In this document: piece by piece, positions 12,812-17,919 of the stretch
Layout: each line of letters begins with the position of its first letter
Position numbering within the stretch: position 1 is the first letter of the stretch
Origin: SbD1 sp049300095
GTDB taxonomy: Bacteria > Desulfobacterota > Syntrophobacteria > Syntrophobacterales > Syntrophobacteraceae
Direction of reading: 5' to 3'
Assembly (NCBI GenBank): GCA_049300095.1
Contig: JBAQYM010000302.1
Span: 1 to 17,919 of the forward strand
Length of the DNA stretch: 17,919 nucleotides
Notes under the pieces: generated by a model
The model's database searches: none
Seen by the model: only the letters and a program-made list of their open reading frames with translations
What the model was told of the DNA's origin: nothing
Program-made: the position numbers and the translations under genes

Positions 12812-13396
12812 TTGCCGGACACCACCGAAACCATCCGCACGTACAGGGAAATGCTGAAGCTCGATCCCACGTCCAGCATATTCGAGCATCTGGCCGAAGA
12901 GCTTTGCGCACTCGGACGGTGGGAGGAAGTCGAGCAGGTCTGCCGCGAAGGTCTGCGGTACCACGCCGACCACATGAGGCCGCGCGTGCTGCTCGGACTT
13001 GCTCTCATGGAGATGGGCGAACCCGGGGAAGCGGGGAGGATTTTGACCGAGATTGATGCGGAAATACGAAAAAACAGCATCATTTTCAAGCTGCTCTCCG
13101 AATTTGCGACTCTTTCGGGCGACCATCAACGGGCCATGGAGTTCTCCACCATATACGAAGCCTTCCACGGTCACATCCCGCGGGGGACATGCGACGAAGA
13201 GTCGCTTGCCGCCCGGCCGGCGCCGGGGATCGAGCCGGAATCGCCTTCGCGGCCTCCCGGACGGCTGGAGATGATTCTCTCCGGACTTGCCGAGAGGATC
13301 GAATCGCGACTCGCCGGGGCCGGGACCCCGGCCGGGGTCCTGTCCGCTTCCGACAGCGACCTGCTCAAGCGGGCCATCCTGGCCGACATCACGTAA
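12812..13396 (+). CDS. Small TPR-like protein
   Basis: The 194-residue product has no signal peptide or membrane helix. Residues 1-120 look like three or four TPR helix pairs (YREMLKLDPTSSIFEHLAEE, ALGRWEEVEQVCREGLRYHA, RVLLGLALMEMGEPGEAGRI), a protein-protein interaction scaffold. Residues 125-165 are Pro/Gly-rich linker, and a short helical C-terminus follows (LEMILSGLAERIESRL, DSDLLKRAILADI). The start is TTG at 12812 with GGAGG exactly 7 bases before it. It is separated by 170 bp from the DUF4390-ntrY pair. No specific partner can be named; the family assignment is from helix pattern only. Confidence 0.75.
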   Translation: MPDTTETIRTYREMLKLDPTSSIFEHLAEELCALGRWEEVEQVCREGLRYHADHMRPRVLLGLALMEMGEPGEAGRILTEIDAEIRKNSIIFKLLSEFATLSGDHQRAMEFSTIYEAFHGHIPRGTCDEESLAARPAPGIEPESPSRPPGRLEMILSGLAERIESRLAGAGTPAGVLSASDSDLLKRAILADIT

Positions 13397-13454
13397 ACGC
13401 GCGAGGCTGTTCGTTGCGGGTTTGCGGGTCAATAGCGCATTATCGGCCGAAACC

Positions 13455-13496
13455 GTTCACCGTTCACTCTTCACTGCTTGCTGTTCACTGTTCACT
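13455..13496. repeat. Short GTTCACT micro-repeat cluster
   Basis: Five TTCAC units (13456, 13463, 13470, 13484 and 13491) lie within about 40 bp, in contexts such as GTTCACC and GTTCACT. They end directly at the possible promoter of the DUF4390 gene. The cluster could be a slipped-strand repeat or regulator sites. Confidence 0.5.
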
Positions 13497-13524
13497 TGTA
13501 TTCGGTTGCCCCCTCCGCTAGAAT
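13496..13524 (+). promoter_or_regulatory. Possible promoter of DUF4390-ntrY
   Basis: TTGTAT (13496-13501), a 17-base spacer and TAGAAT (13519-13524). The -10 matches 5 of 6 consensus bases but the -35 only 3 of 6. Position and spacing are reasonable, with the gene starting 43 bases later. Confidence 0.35.
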
Positions 13525-13566
13525 CGCGGCAAAAGCGGGAGAAAAAACCAGATTACGGGAACGCCG

Positions 13567-14142
13567 ATGAGACTTTTCCTCTCAAGGATACTGATCTGCC
13601 CTCTTTTGGCGATTATGGCCGCCTGCCTCCCCTTTGCCGTCTGCGCCGCGAGCGAAGCGCAGATAGTGGACATGTCCGTTGAAAAGTCGGGAACAGAGCT
13701 GGCGGTGAGCTTCCGATTGGAAAACTGCTTTACGGCCAAGATGGAAGAGGCGATTCAGAATGGCGTCCCCACCACGTTCCGAATACTGGTTGCACTGGAG
13801 AAACCCTCGGCGGTGCTTGTCAGGTCCGTGGTTGTCGATTTCGCGATCGAGCACACGATCAAATACAACCGCCTCAATAACGAATATCAGGTGCATCTGC
13901 CCGAACACCCCCAAAAGATACTGGTGACCAAAGATTTCGACCAGGCGAAAATCTGGATGAGCACGGTAAGCGATCTCCCGGTGATACAGACATGCTGGCT
14001 TCGCACGGACCTCGAATACACCCTCAGGGTCAAGGCGGAACTCTCGAAGGTCGCATTGCCGCTTTTCCTTCGCTACATCATTTTTTGGGTATCGCTCTGG
14101 GATTTCGAGACTGACTGGCAGGCTGTGCAGTTCACGATGTAG
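13567..14142 (+). CDS. Exported DUF4390 protein
   Basis: The 191-residue product begins with a signal peptide (basic MRLFLSR, a hydrophobic core to about 26, likely cleavage after AVCA), so most of it is expected in the periplasm. It has the DUF4390 pattern: an N-terminal beta region (SFRLENCFTAKMEEAIQNGVP), a central HTIKYNRLNNEYQV segment, and the closing RYIIFWVSLWDFETDWQ near the C-terminus. The function of the family is unknown. DUF4390 genes are commonly found directly before NtrY-type kinases in Desulfobacterota. Here only 3 bases separate its stop from the ntrY ATG, so co-translation and a periplasmic role linked to signal input are plausible (inference). Confidence 0.88.
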   Translation: MRLFLSRILICPLLAIMAACLPFAVCAASEAQIVDMSVEKSGTELAVSFRLENCFTAKMEEAIQNGVPTTFRILVALEKPSAVLVRSVVVDFAIEHTIKYNRLNNEYQVHLPEHPQKILVTKDFDQAKIWMSTVSDLPVIQTCWLRTDLEYTLRVKAELSKVALPLFLRYIIFWVSLWDFETDWQAVQFTM

Positions 14143-14145
14143 GCC

Positions 14146-16356
14146 ATGAATCCGCAAAAATCGACATCCACCGGGAAGCGCCGTTTCTGGGAACGAATTC
14201 TGGTAGCCGCGGCTTTCGTTCTGATCCTGAGCTTCGGCTTTCTGGAAGGATGGTTCTTCCAGCTCCGCTCAGACCTTCCGTTGATGGGCAACCTGCTCGT
14301 TTTTGCCTTTATCAACCTGAACGTCCTGCTCCTGCTTCTGCTCGCATATCTCGTCCTGCGAAACATCGTGAAGCTGTTTTTCGAGCGCAAGCGCAACATC
14401 CCCGGATGGAGGCTGAAGACCCGCCTTGTCGCCGCGTCCGTCGGACTCACCCTCATTCCGGCAATCCCTCTTTTCTGGCTGGCCAGCCAGTTTATCTTCT
14501 CGAGCCTCGACCACTGGTTCAGCGCTCAGATGGAGAGGTCGCTCGAAAACTCCGTCCTGCTCATCAAGGAGTACATCGAACAGGAGCGGGCAAACCTCGT
14601 CTGGGAATGCGAATCCATGAGGCCCGAGATCGCCGCGATCTTCATCGCCCACCGCAGGGGGGAAGACCGCGCGGAGGAATCCCAGAGGCTCCTTTTGCGC
14701 GGCAGGATCGACGCCCTTTTCATGTTCGGCTCTTCGGGCGGCCTCAGGTGGAGCGCGCAGCAGAATACGGTCCCGGAAATCGACACGGCGCGTCTCAGAA
14801 ACGGTTTTCAGGAGGAGCGAGAGGCGACGGCAAGGATCATAGACCTTCTGCCCGGCGAGCCTGACGCCCTGGCGGTCCAGCTTATTATTCCGAAGGAGGA
14901 ACTCGGCCGCGTCGCGGATGCGACCCTGATAGCGATCCGGCTCCTCCCGGCCCAGCTTGCCCAAAAGATAGCCCCCATCACGGGCGGCTACGAAAACTAT
15001 CTCCAGCTCAAGATGCTCCATCAGCCGCTCAAAAAGAGTCATTTCATCACATTCTCGATCGCTACCATCCTCGCGGTGTTCGCGGCCGTGTGGTTCGGCT
15101 TCTTCCTGGCCAAAAATCTCACGGGGCCGATTCAGAACATGGTGGCGGCAACCCGGCGCATAGCTGACGGGGACCTCGACGTGCGGCTCGAACCGGGGAG
15201 GCGTGACGAGATCGGGATGCTCATGGAGTCTTTTAACAGCATGACCGATGAGCTGCGCGAGAGCCGGGAAAAGCTCGACGGCGCCTACAAGACGCTCCAG
15301 AGCACCAATATCGAGCTCGATGATCGCCGCCGCTACATGGAAATCGTGCTCAAAAATATCGCGGCCGGGGTGGTCAGCGTGGATGCCGACGGCAACGTCA
15401 CGACGATCAACAAGTCGGCGGAAGCCATTTTCGGACTCAAGGCCGAGGAGGTAAGGGGGGAGCATTACAGCGGGTTCGTTGACGCATCGCACCTCGAGAT
15501 CATCCGCTCCCTGACGTATTCCTATCGGGACGCCCGCCAGCCCTATCTCGAACGTCCCGCCCAGGTAAAGGTGGCCGGCTCGCCGATTTCGGTTCTCATT
15601 AAAGTCTCGGTGCTCCGCGACGACAAAGACCAGTACATGGGCCTCGTCGTGGTCCTCGACGACTTCACCGAACTCGAGAAGGCCCAGCGCATGGCCGCGT
15701 GGCGCGAGGTCGCCCGCCGCATCGCCCACGAGATCAAAAACCCCCTCACCCCCATTCAGCTAAGCGCCCAGCGGTTGCGGCGAAAATACGCCCACATGAT
15801 GGATACGGACGGCTCGATCTTCGACGAATGCACCCGGACGATCATCCAGCAGGTGGATCATATGAAACACCTGGTAAACGAGTTTTCGAGGTTTGCGCGG
15901 CTCCCCCGCGCGCGCCTCGCCCCGTGCAGCCTGTCAGATATAGTCGAGGAGGGTCTGAGCCTCTACAGGCACAACTTCAGCCGCATCGCCTTCCGCCTGG
16001 AAAAAGACGATGCGATGCCCCTGCTCCGGCTCGACCGTGACCAGTTCCGGCAGGTGATAATCAACCTTCTTGACAACGCCGTCCATGCGATCGCGCCAAG
16101 CGAGGGGGAGGTCGCTATCCGGCTTGCATACGACCCGGTGCTCAAAATCGCCCGGCTCGAATGCGTCGACACGGGCCACGGGATTGCGCCCGAGAACAGG
16201 CTCAAAGTCTTCGAGCCCTATTATTCGAGCAAGGAAAAGGGGACCGGCCTGGGGCTCGCGATCGTATCGAGCATCATCGCCGACCACAACGGCTTTATCC
16301 GCGTGCGCGGAAACGAACCCAAAGGGACGGTATTCACCATCGAGTTGCCGGGGTAG
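14146..16356 (+). CDS. ntrY: NtrY-type membrane sensor histidine kinase
   Basis: The 736-residue product has TM helices at about 17-38, 47-72 and 93-119, an extracytoplasmic region (120-295) and a fourth TM helix (299-321). HAMP (320-385) and PAS (397-500) domains follow. HisKA carries phospho-acceptor His528 (RRIAHEIKNPLTPIQLSAQR). The HATPase_c domain has Asn644 (INLLDNAVHAI), DTGHGIAPE (Asp675) and KGTGLGLAIV. This is the NtrY architecture, and the HEIKNPLTPIQLSAQRLRRKY H-box is typical of that group. NtrY normally phosphorylates an adjacent sigma54 activator, NtrX. That gene is not in the window, where an IS element begins 64 bp after the stop. ATG 14146 follows the DUF4390 stop by 3 bases. 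The sensed signal is unknown. Confidence 0.9.
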   Translation: MNPQKSTSTGKRRFWERILVAAAFVLILSFGFLEGWFFQLRSDLPLMGNLLVFAFINLNVLLLLLLAYLVLRNIVKLFFERKRNIPGWRLKTRLVAASVGLTLIPAIPLFWLASQFIFSSLDHWFSAQMERSLENSVLLIKEYIEQERANLVWECESMRPEIAAIFIAHRRGEDRAEESQRLLLRGRIDALFMFGSSGGLRWSAQQNTVPEIDTARLRNGFQEEREATARIIDLLPGEPDALAVQLIIPKEELGRVADATLIAIRLLPAQLAQKIAPITGGYENYLQLKMLHQPLKKSHFITFSIATILAVFAAVWFGFFLAKNLTGPIQNMVAATRRIADGDLDVRLEPGRRDEIGMLMESFNSMTDELRESREKLDGAYKTLQSTNIELDDRRRYMEIVLKNIAAGVVSVDADGNVTTINKSAEAIFGLKAEEVRGEHYSGFVDASHLEIIRSLTYSYRDARQPYLERPAQVKVAGSPISVLIKVSVLRDDKDQYMGLVVVLDDFTELEKAQRMAAWREVARRIAHEIKNPLTPIQLSAQRLRRKYAHMMDTDGSIFDECTRTIIQQVDHMKHLVNEFSRFARLPRARLAPCSLSDIVEEGLSLYRHNFSRIAFRLEKDDAMPLLRLDRDQFRQVIINLLDNAVHAIAPSEGEVAIRLAYDPVLKIARLECVDTGHGIAPENRLKVFEPYYSSKEKGTGLGLAIVSSIIADHNGFIRVRGNEPKGTVFTIELPG

Positions 16357-16410
16357 TGCTGGATGGTGGATGTTGGGCCAATGCACGAGTAAATGTAGTA
16401 AATGTAGGTT

Positions 16411-16420
16411 GGGTTAAGCG
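16411..16420. repeat. Target site duplication, left copy
   Basis: GGGTTAAGCG directly abuts the left end of the IS and is repeated exactly at 17905-17914 after the right end. The 10-bp length fits the IS4 family. The left context (GTAGGTTGGGTTAAGCG, 16404-16420) resembles a common extragenic palindrome. Confidence 0.9.
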
Positions 16421-16460
16421 CAATACTGTTCACTTAAGGCCAATACTGTTCACTTAGTGC
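16421..16460 (+). repeat. Left terminal repeat with tandem 20-bp copy
   Basis: CAATACTGTTCACTTAAGGC (16421-16440) is followed by CAATACTGTTCACTTAGTGC (16441-16460), identical over the first 16 bases. The right end has only one copy. Confidence 0.85.
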
Positions 16461-16511
16461 CAATTTTGTGGTACCTTCTCCTCAAAATCCCGAACTAGAG
16501 GAGGAGGCAGA

Positions 16512-17711
16512 ATGGCTCGTACACTCGCTGAGTTGCCTAAAGGGTCTCGTCTTACGGACTACATCAGCCTCGGCGTCATTGCGGCCACGTTTCCACTGGC
16601 CAAGGTGCACGACATCCTGAGGCAGACCCAACGGACGAGCGAGCGCCAGCGGGACCTTCCCGCCCATGTGGTTATTTACTACGTCATAGCCCTGGCGCTC
16701 TACATGCAATCGTCTTACCAGGAGGTTTTGCGATGCCTTCTGGAAGGAATTCGCTGGTTGTTCGGCCCCGGCGACACGCTCAAGATCACGGGCAGGTCGG
16801 GTATTTCGCAGGCGCGAACCAGATTGGGCGCTGAGCCGTTGGCGCGACTCTACAATGAGGTGGTGGCGCCAATAGCTCAGGCGCAAACTCGGGGGGCCTG
16901 GTACCACACCTGGAAAGTGGTGAGCATAGATGGCACCACGCTTGATGTGGCCGATACCGACGAGAACGAAAAGGAATTTGGGCGGCCCACGGCGAGCCGT
17001 GGCAACAGTGGCTTCCCCCAGGTCCGGTTGGTGTCGTTGGTGGAAAACGGCACCCATGTGCTGTTCGGTTCCCAGATTGCCGGATGCCGCACCGGGGAAG
17101 GTCGGCTGGCTGACCTTGCGATTAGCTCTCTTCGGGAAGGCATGCTGTGCTTGGCAGACCGTTACTATTTTTCCTACAAGCGGTGGAACCAGGCGGCCAA
17201 GCCCGGAGTGGCCTTCCTGTGGCGGGTCAAAGCAGGCATGAACCTGCCCTGTAACCGGCGTCTGGCGGACGGGTCGTATCTGAGCAAAATCTACCGCTCG
17301 ACCTATGATAGGCAAAAGGACAGGAAGGGAGTTGTGGTCAGAGTGATAGAATACACCCTCGAAGGCGTTGCGGGCGCGGAGCCTCTCTATCGCCTCCTGA
17401 CGACAATCTTGGACCCGGCCGAAGCTCCCGCCAATGAACTTGCGGCCCTGTACCATGAAAGATGGGAGATCGAAACAGCTCTGGATGAGCTCAAGACTCA
17501 CCTGCGGGGCGCTCGCATCGTGCTGCGGAGCAAGACGCCGGAACTGGTGCGCCAAGAAGTCTACGGGCTGCTGCTTGCGCACTTCGCCATCCGGGGATTG
17601 ATGCATGAAGCCGCGCTCAAGGGTGATGTCGATGTGGACCAACTCTCGTTTCTCCACTCAGTTCGCGTTGTAAGACGCAAATTGCAACGGTTCGTGGCTG
17701 CTTCCCCCTGA
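16512..17711 (+). CDS. IS4-family transposase (frame ends early)
   Basis: The 399-residue product is a DDE transposase with an N-terminal IS4-type domain (about 10-110) and the catalytic RNase H-like domain. Catalytic acids are Asp140 (VSIDGTTLDV), Asp216 (LCLADRYYF) and Glu321. The IS4 Y-x2-R-x3-E-x6-K signature is exact (Tyr314, Arg317, Glu321, Lys328). ATG 16512 has GGAGGAGG about 6 bases upstream. The zero frame stops at TGA 17709-17711 after CCC, while typical C-terminal sequence continues in the +1 frame to 17895. All catalytic residues lie before the shift. Either one extra C in the C5 run has inactivated the tail, or the full 460-residue protein is made by +1 frameshifting at CCC-TGA. 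Confidence 0.9.
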   Translation: MARTLAELPKGSRLTDYISLGVIAATFPLAKVHDILRQTQRTSERQRDLPAHVVIYYVIALALYMQSSYQEVLRCLLEGIRWLFGPGDTLKITGRSGISQARTRLGAEPLARLYNEVVAPIAQAQTRGAWYHTWKVVSIDGTTLDVADTDENEKEFGRPTASRGNSGFPQVRLVSLVENGTHVLFGSQIAGCRTGEGRLADLAISSLREGMLCLADRYYFSYKRWNQAAKPGVAFLWRVKAGMNLPCNRRLADGSYLSKIYRSTYDRQKDRKGVVVRVIEYTLEGVAGAEPLYRLLTTILDPAEAPANELAALYHERWEIETALDELKTHLRGARIVLRSKTPELVRQEVYGLLLAHFAIRGLMHEAALKGDVDVDQLSFLHSVRVVRRKLQRFVAASP

Positions 17712-17895
17712 GGACTTGCCGTTGCTCCATGAGGCCGTCCTCGACGAGGTGCTCGATGTTCGTGTTGTATCAAGCCGCGGCAGGCGCAACCGACGCGGTG
17801 TTAAGAGGAAGATGAGCAGCTACAACCTCCGCAAAAAAGGTCAGGGGCCACTGCAACCGGGGGTTATCCACCCCCAGGTTCGAGTGCTTAAGTGA
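17707..17895 (+). pseudogene. Transposase C-terminal segment in the +1 frame
   Basis: In the frame starting at 17707 the sequence reads PEDLPLLHEAVLDEVLDVRV, then VSSRGRRNRRGVKRKMSSY and on to VRVLK-stop. The TGA (17893-17895) lies inside the right terminal repeat. This basic tail (RGRRNRRGVKRKMSSY) is the normal C-terminus of related IS4 transposases and follows the zero frame without loss of residues if one C of 17704-17708 is skipped. Confidence 0.75.
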
Positions 17896-17904
17896 ACAGT
17901 ATTG
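17887..17904 (-). repeat. Right terminal inverted repeat of the IS
   Basis: The reverse complement reads CAATACTGTTCACTTAAG, identical to 16421-16438. The target duplication follows at 17905-17914. Confidence 0.9.
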
Positions 17905-17914
17905 GGGTTAAGCG
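17905..17914. repeat. Target site duplication, right copy
   Basis: GGGTTAAGCG, identical to 16411-16420. The following GAGCG (17915-17919) would continue the uninterrupted repeat GTTGGGTTAAGCGGAGCG if the IS were removed. Confidence 0.9.
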
Positions 17915-17919
17915 GAGCG

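Larger units (their letters stand above)
16421..17904 (+). mobile_element. Complete IS4-family insertion sequence, 1484 bp
   Basis: Terminal inverted repeats CAATACTGTTCACTTAAG are perfect over 18 bp (16421-16438 and 17887-17904). They are flanked by the 10-bp direct repeat GGGTTAAGCG. One DDE transposase gene fills the element. At the left end the 20-bp terminal sequence is repeated in tandem (16441-16460) with a third degenerate copy (16461-16480). The intact ends and exact target duplication indicate a recent insertion. It lies 64 bp downstream of ntrY, in a REP-like repeat. Confidence 0.93.

Noticed and set aside
14269..15729. 486-codon minus-strand frame opposite ntrY
   Set aside because: Composition is that of a shadow frame and it lies fully inside a well-supported kinase gene.

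Overview
The window is a GC-rich bacterial chromosome segment, most likely from an anaerobe of the Desulfobacterota (former Deltaproteobacteria). I infer this from an ilvB-ilvN-ilvC-psd-pssA-leu gene order, a B12-dependent class II ribonucleotide reductase, and a DUF4390 gene directly in front of an NtrY-type kinase. The taxonomy rests on gene content and order alone.

Left half, minus strand (read right to left from about 7460 to 183): ilvB, ilvN and ilvC (branched-chain amino acid synthesis) lie close together behind a sigma70-like promoter. A 560-bp gap packed with palindromes and tandem repeats follows. Then come psd and pssA (phosphatidylethanolamine synthesis), overlapping by 16 bp, and leuC and leuD (isopropylmalate isomerase), overlapping by 4 bp. 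LeuA and LeuB are not in the window. The beta2-alphaB loop of IlvC carries an aspartate where NADPH enzymes usually have no acidic residue, which suggests NADH use. The last codons of ilvC, stop included, are duplicated in tandem just downstream.

Middle, 7331-8674: a 1.3-kb divergent intergenic region with no conventional gene but clear structure. A 216-bp direct repeat occurs twice at a constant offset of 643 bp, and each copy ends in a sigma70-like promoter. The second copy lies in front of nrdJ. Between the copies is a 26-codon reading frame for a cationic amphipathic helix. Its Shine-Dalgarno sequence and start codon sit inside a long hairpin, and its coding sequence is partly repeated 74 bp further on. 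This is the most unusual part of the window.

Right half, plus strand: nrdJ; an AT-richer HNH-nuclease-like gene that looks acquired; a terminator-like hairpin; nfi (endonuclease V, inosine repair); a small TPR protein; an exported DUF4390 protein; and ntrY, a four-helix membrane histidine kinase. The ntrX response regulator usually found next is absent from the window. Instead, 64 bp after ntrY there is a complete IS4-family insertion sequence (16421-17904) with 18-bp perfect terminal inverted repeats, a 10-bp target duplication (GGGTTAAGCG), and a transposase whose C-terminal part lies in the +1 frame after a CCC-TGA. The intergenic spaces hold many REP-like palindromes of several families.
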